Shown here in pieces: positions 33,091 to 44,001 of a stretch of 64,000 bases of DNA. This stretch comes from Pyrus communis. Lineage: Eukaryota > Streptophyta > Magnoliopsida > Rosales > Rosaceae. The notes under the pieces are model-generated. The model was not told the DNA's origin. It ran no database searches and saw only the letters and a list, made by a program, of their open reading frames with translations. The position numbers and the translations under genes were made by a program. The stretch spans positions 16,014,088-16,078,087 of the forward strand of contig NC_084811.1 of assembly GCF_963583255.1 (NCBI RefSeq), given 5' to 3'. Position 1 is the first letter of the stretch. The number at the start of each line of letters is the position of its first letter.

Positions 33091-33186
33091 CAACTTTGCT
33101 AATCCCTTGGATTGTTACTTTCTGTTTAGTTTAGTTTGTTAAAGTTGCTGACCTTGTTTTGTTTTTCTTGTTTTAGGTACTAGTGT

Positions 33187-33935
33187 ATGACTCGGAGTTC
33201 TCAATCGATTCGTGAGCATATCTTGGACTTTGACAGCAATTTTGAGAGGACTTTGAGACGACAGAGGAAGCAACACGAATCAAATCCACCAAGCCCGGAA
33301 CCTGACCTTGAAGAACAAGTTCTAGAAGAGGAAGAGGAGGCCACGACAAGGGTTTTTGAAGAACCACAAGGCGTGGCCATGGACAACCGGACACTCAAGG
33401 AGCTTTCTGCTTCGGGATTGGATAATGCCACACCTTTGTGTATCCAATATCCCCCACCTGCCCAAGGGAAGACCGAATAATTCGAGTAGAAGTCAAGTTT
33501 GCTCCACCATATTCCGAAATACCATGGGTTGTCCATGGAGGATCCGAACAAGCATCTGAAAGAATTCGAAGTAGTGTGTTCAAGCATGACTCCAGTCAAT
33601 GTCGATGGAAGTATTTTGAAGATAAAGGCTTTTCCATTCTCTTTAATGGACAAAGCCAAAGATTGGTTGTATGAATTAGCTCCCGGAACCGTCACATCAT
33701 GGGAGAGTATGAAAAGGGCATTTCTGGAGAAGTTTTTCCCAACTTCTTGAATCATCCTTTTACGTAAAAGGATAAGTGGAATTCAGCAAGAAGAAGGTGA
33801 GTCTTTTCCTACATATTATGAACGTTTTAAATCACTTGTCGCTTCTTGTCCACAGCATCAGATGAAGGAGGAGTTACTTCTACAATACTTCTACGAGGGG
33901 CTCCTACCAATTGAACGTCAAATGCTCGATGCCTC
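33187..33935 (+). pseudogene. gag: Gag N-terminal and capsid region of K1
   Basis: The frame starts MTRSSQSIREHILDFDSNF at 33187. In-frame TAA at 33478-33480 (GAG in K2), a TAG shortly after, and TGA at 33748-33750 (CGA in K2) break it. The capsid-type domain is readable between them. At about 33935 the gene jumps about 565 bp forward, judged against K2, so the zinc knuckle and its neighbourhood are missing and the frame shifts. The bases at the join (CCTCGGGG) resemble both K2 edges (CCTCAGCGGG and TCTCAGGGGC), so a short-homology deletion is likely. Confidence 0.85.
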
Positions 33936-33937
33936 GG

Positions 33938-35266
33938 GGTCAAGAAAATCAAGCCAAAGCCATGCAAAACCAAGATAAGAGGGTGGATCAATTGGAGAAA
34001 CAAATTGGGCAGATTGCAGATTTTGTAGGGAAATTTCGTGACCAAGGCCAACTTCCTAGTTCTACCATTCCAAACCCAAAGGGAGGCTTCGAAAGTGCAA
34101 AGGCCATACTCTTGAGAAGTGGAAAAGAAGTCGGGGCAGGTCCTACACCATCACCATCAGGTCCTAACGAGGATGAAAAACTGAGAATTGAAGAGGAGGA
34201 GGCAAGCCAACCTACGGCAAAGGTGGAAACACCTTTGCCGCAAGCTTCTAGTGATCCAAAAATGTCCAATTTGTCCAAAAAGGGTAAGAATGTGTCAAAT
34301 TCGGTTCCTACTAATGTTTTTCCTTCGAATGTGCCTTTTCCTAGTAGGTTCATGCAAACAAAGAAAGAAGAAGCCGAGAAGGACATCCTTGAGACATTTC
34401 GGAAAGTTCAAGTCAACATACCCCTTTTGGATGCAATCAAGCAAGTCCCGAGGTACGCCAAGTTTTTAAAGGAGCTTTGCACCACTAGGAAGAGGATGTC
34501 GACCAAAGAGGTGGTAAAGGTAGGTGAAAATGTCTCCGCCATCTTGCAACGCAAACTACCCCCCAAATGCAAAGATCCGGGTTGTTTTATCATTCCTTGT
34601 GTTATAGGTAACACTCGTTTTGAATCTGCCATGCTAGACCTAGGTGCTTCTATAAATGTCATGCCATATTCAATTTATGCATCTATGAACCTAGGAGTAT
34701 TGAAAAATGATGGTGTGATCATACAATTGGCCGATAGATCTAATGCCTATCCAAATGGAGTTTTGGAAGATGTGTTAGTGCAGGTAAATCATTTAATCTT
34801 TCCGGGGGACTTATATGTGCTCGAGATGGATGAATCTGACCATGCCCCTTCGTTGCCAATCCTCCTTGGACGGCCATTCATGAAGACGGCTCGGACGAAG
34901 ATTGATGTGTTTAATGGAACTTTGTCCATGGAATTTGATGGGGAAGTTGTTAATTTTAGTCTTTCTGATTCTATTAAGTATCCTAGTGAGGATCATTCAT
35001 GTTTCTCCATTGATATAATTGACTCTTTGGTGCAGGGATACCTTGAAGATTTGAACGCCGATGCACTCGAAAATGTCATTACACGAAGCATGGAACTCAA
35101 AACCAAGGGAGGGGGGCAGTTGCTAGCCCACGACACACACACTCCATTGCATGCCGTGCCCCCTAGTGAGGAATGCATTGAGTTGGTTGTTGCCCTTGAG
35201 TCGTTGCCTAAGCACGATGGTAAGTCTTCTAACTTTGAGTCAATTCCCATTTCGACTAACAAGTAG
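33938..35266 (+). pseudogene. pol: Gag C-terminus, protease and pre-RT linker of K1
   Basis: The open frame covers the Gag tail (QDKRVDQLEKQIGQI), a variable acidic linker, NVPFPSRF, and an aspartic protease with DLGAS (about residue 243 of the frame starting at 33911) and ILLGRP (about 317-322). The protease would cut the Gag-Pol polyprotein. A linker with KTKGGGQLLAHDTHTPLHAV follows. The frame closes at TAG 35264-35266, where K2 has TTG, and the reading continues in the same frame into RT. Confidence 0.87.
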
Positions 35267-35320
35267 CTTCCATCCATAGTTCAGGCACCTACCCTTGATC
35301 TCAAACCACTACCTAGCCAT

Positions 35321-37243
35321 TTGAAGTACATTTTCTTGGGGGAAGAAGAGACCTTACCTGCCATTATTTCCTCATCACTCACGGCACAAGAAGAAGAGAA
35401 ACTAGTGCGTGTTTTGAAGGAGTACAAATCTGCCTTAGGATGGACCTTGGCCGATATCAAAGGTATTAGTCCCGCGACATGTATGCATCACATATTTCTT
35501 GAGGAGGGGGCCAAACCAACTAGAGAGGCTCAACGCCGTCTCAACCCTCCGATGATCAAAGTGGTGAAGAAGGAGATAATCAAACTCCTTGATTGTGGAG
35601 TGATCTACCCCATCTCCGATAGCCGATGGGTTTCACCTATCCAATGTGTTCCCAAGAAATCTGGAGTGACGGTTGTGGAGAATGCAGAGAATGAGCTTGT
35701 GCCCACCCGAATCATAACCGGTTGGCGTGTATGCATTGATTATAGGAAGATAAACGACACCACAAGGAAGGACCACTTCCCATTGCTGTTCCTAGATCAA
35801 ATGCTCGAGAGGTTAGCGGGTCATTCATTTTATTGTTTTCTTGATGGATATTCTGGTTATAATCAAATTGTTATTGCCCCGGATGATCAAGAAAAGACCA
35901 CTTTTACTTGTCCCTTTGGAACGTTTGCATATCGACGCATGCCATTCGGTTTGTGCAATGCTCCTGCCACGTTTCAAAGGTGTATGGTTAGCATCTTTTC
36001 TGATTATGTTGAGAGAATTATTGAGATATTCATGGATGACTTTAGTGTGTTTGGTGATTCCTTTGATCATTGTTTAAATAATCTGACCTTAATTTTGAAA
36101 CGTTGTGTTGAAACAAATCTTGTGCTTAATTGGGAAAAATGTCACTTCATGGTTAAGCAAGGTATTGTTCTAGGACATATTATTTCTAAAAAAGGCATTG
36201 AAGTGGATAAATCTAAGGTAGACCTTGTTCATCACTTACCCTCTCCAACTTCGGTTAGAGAGGTTCGTTCGTTTCTTGGTCACGCAGGTTTTTATAGGCG
36301 TTTCATAAAGGATTTCTCCAAGATTGCGCAGCCACTATGCCGATTGCTTCAAAAAGAGGTTGTTTTCGAGTTTGATGATGCATGCTCCACGACATTCAAG
36401 CACTTAAAGGAGGCTCTCACCACGGCACCAATCATCACTCCACCAGATTGGTCCATTCCTTTTGAGTTGATGTGTGACGCAACGGATTATGCCTTTGGAG
36501 CTGTTTTGGGCCAAAGGAAAAACAAACAACCACATGTTATTTATTATGCTTCACGCACTTTAAATGATGCTCAATTGAATTATTCTACAACCGAAAAAGA
36601 ACTTTTGGCGGTTGTATTTGCGTTGGATAAGTTTAGATCATATCTAATTGGTACTAAAGTAATTGTTTTCACTGACCACGCAACCTTGAAGTATCTTCTC
36701 ACCAAAAAGGAGGCCAAACCAAGGCTCATTCGTTGGATGCTCCTACTTCAAGAATTTGACATTGAAATTAGGGACAAGAAGGGATGTGAAAACGTGGTGG
36801 CTGACCACCTAAGTCGAATGGTGCGTGAAGAAGAGGACCTTCCCATTTTAGAAACGTTTCCGGATGAACAACTTATGTCCGTTGAGGTAAGTGCCCCTTG
36901 GTATGCCGATTTGGTTAATTTTTTGGTGTCTAAGCAAGTTCCTAACACCTTAAGCAAAACCCAACGTGATAAACTAAAAAAGGATGCACGTTTTTATGTT
37001 TGGGACGACCCTTATTTGTGGAAAATCTGCCCGGATCAGATTGTGCGTCGTTGTGTTCATGAATCTGAGTTTAATTCCATTTTGAGTTTTTGCCATACAT
37101 ATGCATGTGGTGGACACTTTGGCACACAACGTACAGTGTTTAAGGTTCTTGAAAGTGGTTTTTATTGGCCTACATTGTTTAGAGATGCTAGGGCTTTTTG
37201 CTTAACATGTGATCGATGTCAAAAGACAGGAGGTTTAGGCTAA
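35321..37243 (+). CDS. pol: Reverse transcriptase, RNase H and integrase zinc finger of K1
   Basis: This 640-codon open frame is the body of pol; the first ATG is chosen only for convenience, because the true product starts upstream within Gag-Pol. RT motifs: [11 protein letters not shown] (135-145), catalytic Asp in [10 protein letters not shown] (175), [13 protein letters not shown] (207-219) and FMDD (237-240). RNase H: Asp in LMCDATDY (386), Glu in TTEKELLAV (425/427), Asp in [10 protein letters not shown] (452) and Asp in VVADHLSR (495). The integrase HHCC finger uses His592, His599, Cys630 and Cys633. The frame ends at TAA 37241-37243, where K2 has CAA, and integrase continues in the same frame. 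It is a Ty3/gypsy pol without a chromodomain, closest to Athila by its motifs. It lies between two stops, so it is not expressed as a full polyprotein. Confidence 0.93.
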   Translation: MKYIFLGEEETLPAIISSSLTAQEEEKLVRVLKEYKSALGWTLADIKGISPATCMHHIFLEEGAKPTREAQRRLNPPMIKVVKKEIIKLLDCGVIYPISDSRWVSPIQCVPKKSGVTVVENAENELVPTRIITGWRVCIDYRKINDTTRKDHFPLLFLDQMLERLAGHSFYCFLDGYSGYNQIVIAPDDQEKTTFTCPFGTFAYRRMPFGLCNAPATFQRCMVSIFSDYVERIIEIFMDDFSVFGDSFDHCLNNLTLILKRCVETNLVLNWEKCHFMVKQGIVLGHIISKKGIEVDKSKVDLVHHLPSPTSVREVRSFLGHAGFYRRFIKDFSKIAQPLCRLLQKEVVFEFDDACSTTFKHLKEALTTAPIITPPDWSIPFELMCDATDYAFGAVLGQRKNKQPHVIYYASRTLNDAQLNYSTTEKELLAVVFALDKFRSYLIGTKVIVFTDHATLKYLLTKKEAKPRLIRWMLLLQEFDIEIRDKKGCENVVADHLSRMVREEEDLPILETFPDEQLMSVEVSAPWYADLVNFLVSKQVPNTLSKTQRDKLKKDARFYVWDDPYLWKICPDQIVRRCVHESEFNSILSFCHTYACGGHFGTQRTVFKVLESGFYWPTLFRDARAFCLTCDRCQKTGGLG

Positions 37244-37252
37244 AGAGACCAA

Positions 37253-38197
37253 ATGCCGCAAACCCCAATCCTTGTTGTTGAAATCTTTGATGTTTGGGGT
37301 ATTGATTTTATGGGTCCTTTCCCTATGTCTTTTGGTTTTACTTACATTTTACTTGCCGTTGATTATGTGTCAAAGTGGGTGGAAGCTAAAGCCACCCGAA
37401 CTAACGATTCTAGAGTTGTTGCAGATTTTGTAAAATCTAACATTTTCTCTAGATTTGGGATGCCTCGAGTGCTCATAAGCGACGGTGGGTCTCATTTTTG
37501 CAACCGCATCTTTGCGGCATTGCTCAAGAAGTACAACGTGATGCATAAGGTTTCCACACCTTATCACCCCCAAACAAGTGGCCAAGCCGAAGTTTCAAAT
37601 CGAGAAATAAAGCAAATCTTGGAAAAGACCGTTGGGCTGAATAGAAAAGATTGGAGCTTGCGTTTGGAGGATGCATTGTGGGCGTATCGAACAGCTTACA
37701 AAACGCCCATTGGTATGTCCCCATTTTGGCTTGTCTATGGAAAGCCATGCCATCTACCCGTGGAGCTTGAACACAAGGCACATTGGGCGGTCAGGACATT
37801 CAATATGGATGTGGACACGTCTGGAACCCATAGGAAGCTACAATTGAACGAGCTTGAAGAGATTAGGCATGAGGCGTACGAGAATGCCCGGATGTATAAA
37901 GAGAAGACCAAGGTCGTCCACGACAAGATGATTAGAGGCAAAACCTTCTCAATCGGGCAGAAAGTGTTGTTATTCAATTCCCGTCTTCGGTTATTCCCCG
38001 GTAAGTTACGTTCTAAGTGGGTTGGTCCATTTGTTATCACTAATGTTTTTGTGCATGGTGCAGTCCAAATACAAAGTTTGAAAACTGGACAAGAATTCAA
38101 GGTGAATGGCCATAGGTTGAAACCCTACTACGAGAACTTTGTTGAGCATGTTGTGAAGGAGATCCCATTGCATGCCGTGGGCTCCAATGGGGAATGA
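37253..38197 (+). CDS. pol: Integrase core and C-terminus of K1
   Basis: The frame continues that of RT after one stop codon. The catalytic triad is complete: Asp18 ([10 protein letters not shown]), Asp77 (LISDGGSHF) and Glu113 (GQAEVSNRE), a DD35E spacing. The core also keeps HPQTSGQAE and [16 protein letters not shown]. The C-terminus has the module [15 protein letters not shown] followed by [11 protein letters not shown], and ends at VGSNGE. No chromodomain follows. Integrase joins the element ends to target DNA and makes the 5-bp TSDs seen throughout this window. No env-like frame lies downstream, unlike some Athila elements. Confidence 0.92.
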   Translation: MPQTPILVVEIFDVWGIDFMGPFPMSFGFTYILLAVDYVSKWVEAKATRTNDSRVVADFVKSNIFSRFGMPRVLISDGGSHFCNRIFAALLKKYNVMHKVSTPYHPQTSGQAEVSNREIKQILEKTVGLNRKDWSLRLEDALWAYRTAYKTPIGMSPFWLVYGKPCHLPVELEHKAHWAVRTFNMDVDTSGTHRKLQLNELEEIRHEAYENARMYKEKTKVVHDKMIRGKTFSIGQKVLLFNSRLRLFPGKLRSKWVGPFVITNVFVHGAVQIQSLKTGQEFKVNGHRLKPYYENFVEHVVKEIPLHAVGSNGE

Positions 38198-39328
38198 GCA
38201 TACCCTCGTCCGGCTGCAAGACGCTAAAGCAAGCGCTTCGTGGGAGGCAACCCATGCAATCATCAAGGAGAGGATGGCATTTACACTCCATAACCAGATT
38301 TGCGTCCCTAGCCTCTTCTCTTTGTTATTTACATTCTGCCATGCTTAGTGTGTTTAGTTGTTGTTTGTGTGTTTACTTTTGTTTGGTGTGATTTTAGGCT
38401 TGAAACATTGAGGACAATGTTTGATTTAAGTGTGGGGGGGGGGGGTAACTAATGTTGTTGATGCAAATTCGTGGGATTTTATCACCCATAACTTCCAATG
38501 TGTTCCTTGCTGTTTTTAATTGTTTTAAAGCTATTTTAGAGTGTTTTAGTGTGTGTTGACTTAAAAATCCGAAAATCCCATAAAAATTTGAAAAATTGTG
38601 TTGAAAAACCCAAAAAGAGTTGTTTTTGTATGTTTGTTTGTGTCGTAGGGTACCTTCCAACACAATGTGAGGATTTGGTTTTTAATTGCATGATGGTTAA
38701 AGAAAGTTACAAACATGGATGGACGTTTGATATACTCTTTGGTTTATGTTTGGTTGTAGTTATAGTTTACGAATTCACATGTAATCACAAAGGAAAATTA
38801 GTTTTTGTAACATGCTTGAAGGAATGAACTCAAACTAACGCTACATCCCTGTGAGACTTGAGCCTAAACGTTTATTTGGAGAGTAATAATCTGTACATCA
38901 TTGTTTTCTAAAGTTGTTGCATGATCTCATTATTCTTTGATTGGTTACTACTTAGAAGGCGTTTCATCACTTAGTTCCAAATGCTAGAACTCATGCCCAT
39001 TTCATTCAAAGCATGTTATTGATTTGCATAACACGTATTCAAGATGAAGTTGTGTAGTGACCACCATCGAAGCCAAATAGCTGTGTGCCCTTAACTCATT
39101 TTGTGTTTAAGTTTAACCCCATTGAGCCGTGTTAGCCATGTTCGTTGTTAACCCATATTATCCTCACCTAGCCTAGATTAGGACCACCCATACCCTTGTT
39201 CTTGAAGCATAGTAAACATGACTAAAAAATGAATTCCTTTTGATTAAAGGTGTTGCAGAAACTAAGTGTGGGGGAAGGATTATTGATGTGAGTTGTTGTG
39301 CCATAGGCACGGCTAGAAAAAAGTCATG

Positions 39329-39370
<42 letters not shown>

Positions 39371-40179
39371 TGTGAAAAAGAAGAAAGAAAGAAAAGGAGT
39401 TGAAAATAAGTAAGAATGAACTCATAAGTGTTGGTTGTTGAACAAAGGGTCCAAAAAGTTGAATATGGCCCTAAGTTTTGTGTGACTTCCCCTTGGGTGT
39501 TCAAAGTTGATTTTTGCGTTCTAAAGGGAATTCTAAGTGCCTAATTCATTACTTTGCTTGCTATTGCTTAAAGAAATTTTGTTTATCCCTATCTTTCCTT
39601 GTTAGCCAATACCCCAAACCCCGTTACAACCCTTGGCTTCTATCTTGAGTGTTGTACATTTCAATTGTGGAGTTTGAATTTGGTATGAGCATATGGTGTC
39701 ACTGGTTCTCGCATCTAAGTAGTAGCATTCCATTCATGAGATCATATCTAAACATGTTTAATTACTCCAGAAACTGCTTTCTTTGTTATAACGTATGTGA
39801 GTACTAGTCTTTCATGTTTACATCAATCTTCTCACATATAACTATTGTAGGGTGTGTAGTCAGAAAATCTGAGTGAAAATTGAGTGCATAACTAGTGAGG
39901 AATTGAGGGAATTCTCGAAGGCATGTTACTACATTCAAAATGTGTTTTAATTGATTAAATGCGAACTAGTGAATGGTGACTATGATTAAGTATGTGCTCG
40001 AGGGGAAGGAAGACTAAAAGCTCTGTGAGTAAAGATCTTTGACATGTCATGTTTCATTGGAAATCCCTGAGGCAAACGTTGGAAGGTTTAGGTTAGGTTT
40101 TGTTTGTTTTGTTTCGTCTTGTTTTCTTTAGTTGTTTTGTTTTGCTCGAGGACTAGCAAAAGCTAAGTGTGGGGGAATT
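38198..40179 (+). other. Non-coding 3' spacer of K1 with three PPT-like motifs
   Basis: Contains G12 at 38434-38445 after TTTGATTTAAGTGT, a second TAAGTGTGGGGGAAGG (39263-39278), a long A tract (39328-39360) with flanking A/G sequence, and the terminal AAGTGTGGGGGAATT before 40180. No reading frame looks coding. Confidence 0.87.
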
Positions 40180-40398
40180 TGATAGGAGCATATTCATGCG
40201 ACTTAATTAGCTTGTTCTCGTGAATTTATGTTGTGTTTCCTTTGTTATTTTAGTGTTTAAAGTCACTTTTGTGTATTTTCAGATTATAAAGCCAAAGTGT
40301 GCAAGAAGATGCAAATTGGAGTCTTTTGGAGCAAAAGAGGAATGAATGAGTTGAAGACTTGAAGAACGATGGATTCCTACTTCAACGAGGATTCCTAC
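40180..40398 (+). repeat. 3' LTR of K1, first 219 bp
   Basis: The first 215 bp match the K1 5' LTR (TTCATGCGACTTAATTAGC, AGATTATAAAGCC) and not the K2 3' LTR (TTTATACGACTTAATTGGC, AGATTATATGGCC). At offset 215 comes CTAC, the start of the CTACT target site of K2, and then the text jumps into the interior of a K2-type LTR. Confidence 0.82.
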
Positions 40399-42059
40399 CC
40401 TAAGCCGCACCTAAACCCTAACTCTTTTCTTGGCCGCACCTTTCCCTTTAATTTCTGAACTTAAACGTATTTCCCTTTCAAATAAAACCCTAGCCGCACC
40501 TATTAACCAAATTCCTTTTAATTTTCTGATTTGATTTCCCTAATTCTAGAAGCCTTTGATTTAATTTTAGTTAATAAAAATAAGCTAGGGTTTTATTTTC
40601 TAAAACCCTATATAAACTAAAGCCTAGCCGCACCCTAGCTCTCCCTCTTTTCATTGATTCTTTCATATTTCAGCCACAAAACATCTAAGCCGCAGCCACC
40701 ATCCCTTTCTTCCTTCAATCTGCAGCCACCATCACCCTAATTCCACCTTTGCCGCAACCATCCCCACATCTCCAGCCACCATTCAAACCTCCATACACCT
40801 TCCACAACCCTTGCCGCAACCCTTCACCTTCCTAAACCCATCTACAACCCAGAAAATCGTCCAAACTCACCCTAAACCCTTTCTGCCACAGCAAGAAGAA
40901 GAAGAAAGAGGAGCTTGAAACGTGCAGAAATTCAAAGTGGATTCGTTGGGCGTTCTAGGTGTAATCAATCTTTTGTTCTCTATGTTTAATTTCTATTTTG
41001 TTTCTCTTTCTGTGAACATGAGAGGCTAAACCCCTAGTTAGCTAGGGGGTGATTCGAAACCATGTTTATGCTTGCAATATAAATTGATTACCTTCGGTTG
41101 GAATTTCATGAGTTGTGGATTCAATTCGTTTAACTGCTTGATTGATAACTTATTTGTGTATGTTTATTGAGAGTGCACGCTTAGTTTTCATGCATGAATA
41201 TGATGCTAGAATATAAGTGAGTTTCACCTAATAGTTACAAACTTATATTCACAAGTAGTGGAGGTCGCTTATAAACGATCGCGTTAAATAAATTCTTGGC
41301 ACTAGTTTCATGCTCATCATAGTAACGAATGCCTTGTCAACACTTATAGTTTTCATGTTGCTTAATGATCTTTGATTGTATCTTTATTGTGCTTTTCACG
41401 TAAAGGACTTTTGGAGAATGTTTTGAATTGTGTATGCGCTGTCCCATCCAATTCATTAACTTAAGGAGAACATGAAGGTTAATTTAAGCGAACCTAATTA
41501 ACCCGGGGTGTTGAGTTTCACGATTCATCGAAAGACCAACTGAAAATTATCTTGTATGCAAGTGTGACATGTGTGGAGAAGAACCTTCTAGCTAGCATTC
41601 CATCCATATTTTCATCAAATTCATCTTTACAATCTGTCTTTATTACAATCTGTGCATTTTGCTTAATTTCGTCAAAAACTAAATCCCCCTTTACTTTAGT
41701 GTTCAATTTAGTTAGAAAGTGTCTTAGTTTGTGTTTCTAAGTGTTTTGATTCAATTTATCACCCAAATTCGTCCAAATTAGTGTAAGTGCTCAAAACTAC
41801 CCAGATTGTGTTTTTAAGGCAGTTTTGAGTGTTTTGGTGCTGTTTGGAGTCTTTTGGTTTGTTTTAGTGTTTTAAGTGTTTAGTTTTGCATTCTTTGAGT
41901 CTAGTTTAGTGTTTTAACCTTTGTTTTACGTTTTTGAGTCAGTTTTCGAGGGATTTAGCAATCCCTCATAATCCCCAATTTAGAACGATCCCTACTTATA
42001 CATATACTACAATTGTCAAAAGAGGGTTTTAATTTCTGTGCTTATAATATTTCGCATCA
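40399..42059 (+). repeat. 5' LTR of K2, 5'-truncated
   Basis: The text from CCTAAGCCGCACC onward matches the K2 3' LTR from about 51354. The first roughly 500 bp of the LTR are missing. It contains the C/G hairpin near 41032, the conserved R/U5 block and the U5 box near 41994-42013. It ends TTTCGCATCA. Confidence 0.85.
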
Positions 42060-42065
42060 AATTTT

Positions 42066-42083
42066 TGGCGCCGTTGCCGGGGA
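42066..42083 (+). other. PBS of K2 (tRNA-Asp)
   Basis: TGGCGCCGTTGCCGGGGA lies six bases past the LTR and is followed by the TTAGCAACTTTGCTAATCCC hairpin arm. The TTTTAG|GTAC box is at 42168-42173. Confidence 0.92.
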
Positions 42084-42183
42084 TTAGCAACTTTGCTAAT
42101 CCCTTGGATTGTTACTTTCTGTTTAGTTTAATTTGTTAAAGTTTCTGACCTTGTGTTGTTTTTCTTGTTTTAGGTACTAGTGT

Positions 42184-43665
42184 ATAACTCAAAGTTCTCA
42201 ATCGATTCGTGAGGATATCTTGGACTTTGACAGCGATTTTGAGAGGACTTTGAGACGAAAGAGGAAGCAACACGAATCAAATCCACCAAGCCCGGAACCT
42301 GACCTTGAAGAACAAGTCCTAGAAGAGGAAGAGGAGGCCACGACAAGGGTTTTTGAAGAACCACAAGGCATGGCCATCGACAACCGGACACTCAAGGAGC
42401 TTTCTGCTTCAGGATTGGATAATGCCGCACCTTTGTGTATCCAATATCCCCCACCTACCCAAGGTAAGACCGAAGAGTTCGAGTTGAAGTCAAGTTTGCT
42501 CCACCACATTCCAAAATACCATTGGTTGTCCATGGAGGATCCGACAAGCATCTGAAAGAATTCGAGGTGGTGTGTTCAAGCATGACTCCCGTCAACGTCG
42601 ATGGAAGTATTTTAAAGATGAAGGCCTTTCCATTCTCTTTAATGGACAAAGCCAAAGATTGGTTGTATGAATTAGCTTCCGGAACCGTCACATCATGGGA
42701 GAGTATGAAGAGGGCATTTCTGGAGAAGTTTTTCCCAACTTCTCGAATCATCCTTTTACGTAAAAGGATAAGTGCAATTCAGCAAGAAGAAGGTGAGTCT
42801 TTTCCTACGTATTATGAACGTTTTAAATCACTTGTTGCTTCTTGTCCACAGCATCTGATGAAGGAGGAGTTACTTCTACAATACTTCTACGAGGGGCTCC
42901 TACCAATTGAACGTCAAATGCTCGATGCCTCAGCGGGTGGAGCATTGGTGGACAAGACACCCATGGCTGCCAAGGTCTTAATTGCTAACCGAGCGTTGAA
43001 CGCTCAACAATACGAAGGAGTAGGCCAAAGAGGGACCCCACGGCAGCAAGTTAATGAGGTAAGTTCCACACCCGACATTCATTCACAATTAGCTAATCTT
43101 ACTTCCATTGTGTCTCAGATGGCCGAAGGAATGAGGATGCAAGGACCAATTGTATGCGGAGTGTGTTCTTTCCAAGGACATGCTTCAGAGAAGTGCCCAC
43201 AACTAATCGAAAATGGTGGATGGGAGAGTGCAAATGCAATTGGATTTCAAGGCCAAAACCAACCAAGGCACGATCCATATTCTAACACATATAATCCAGG
43301 TTGGAGAGACCACCCAAACTTCAAGTGGAAGGAGCCCCAACAACCACCACAACAAGGAGGCGTTAGACAACAACCCCCGGGTTTCTTCACCAAGCCATAC
43401 GCACCCACACATGCTCCACAACAATCTGCCCCAAATGCTTCAGGTACGTCCCTAGACAATGATACACTTCTTAAGTTACTAACTAAAATGTCTCAGGGGC
43501 AAGAAAATCAAGCCAAAGCCATGCAAAACCAAGACAAGAGGGTGGATCAATTGGAGAAACAAATTGGGCAGATTGCAGATTTTGTAGGGAAGTTTCGTGA
43601 CCAAGGCCAACTTCCTAGCTCTACCATTCCAAACCCCAAGGGAGGCTTCGAAAGTGCAAAGGCCA
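42184..43665 (+). pseudogene. gag: Gag of K2: start codon lost, one frameshift, 3' end removed
   Basis: The position of the K1 start codon reads ATA at 42184-42186. The N-terminal text (SQSIREDILDFDSDF) follows. A one-base deletion in GATCCGACAAG near 42541 (GATCCGAACAAG in K1) shifts the frame. The second frame (from 42522) carries the capsid-type domain and a CCHC zinc knuckle CGVCSFQGHASEKC at 43155-43196, then a Gln/Pro-rich stretch and the Gag tail. At about 43665 the frame runs into element L on the opposite strand. It is the best copy of the zinc-knuckle region missing from K1. Confidence 0.87.
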
Positions 43666-43884
43666 CAAGGGTGCGGCATTGGCCAATCCCGAAGCGGAAA
43701 GCTCCTTGATTGTTCGGTTGTCCGTTGCCATGTCTTGCACTTCTTCTTCAAATTCAGAAACGGACTCGGAACTTGCACTTGATTCACTAGGTTCCGGGTT
43801 CTTCCTCTTACATCTCAAGTCACGCTCAAAATCGTCGTCAAAGTCTAAAATATGTTCGTGAACCGGATTAGAACTCCGAGTCAT
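43666..43884 (-). pseudogene. gag: Gag N-terminus of L
   Basis: ATG at 43884 opens MTRSSNPVHEHILDFDDDF, identical over this stretch to J, and continues through the NRTIKELSASGL segment before the break. Compared with J it lacks a few acidic residues after SVSEFEEE. L and J therefore belong to one subfamily. Confidence 0.85.
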
Positions 43885-43978
43885 AAACAAGTACCTAAAA
43901 CAAGAAACAAAATAACATAAGAATCTGATCTAATAAGAAAACGAAAATAACAATCCAAGGGATTAGCAAAGTTGCTAA

Positions 43979-43996
43979 TCCCCGGCAACGGCGCCA
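43979..43996 (-). other. PBS of L (tRNA-Asp)
   Basis: Minus-strand TGGCGCCGTTGCCGGGGA lies five bases from the LTR at 44002, with the same overlapping hairpin. The leader keeps the TTTTAG box (ctaaaa, 43895-43900). Confidence 0.92.
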
Positions 43997-44001
43997 AAAT
44001 T

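Noticed and set aside
38000..38197. Chromodomain at the integrase C-terminus
   Set aside because: The protein ends soon after [11 protein letters not shown]; no chromodomain-like sequence follows, which excludes the chromovirus clade.
38198..40179. Env-like gene downstream of integrase
   Set aside because: Some Athila elements have one, but the spacers of B, J, K1 and K2 hold no long frame, signal peptide or membrane segment in common.
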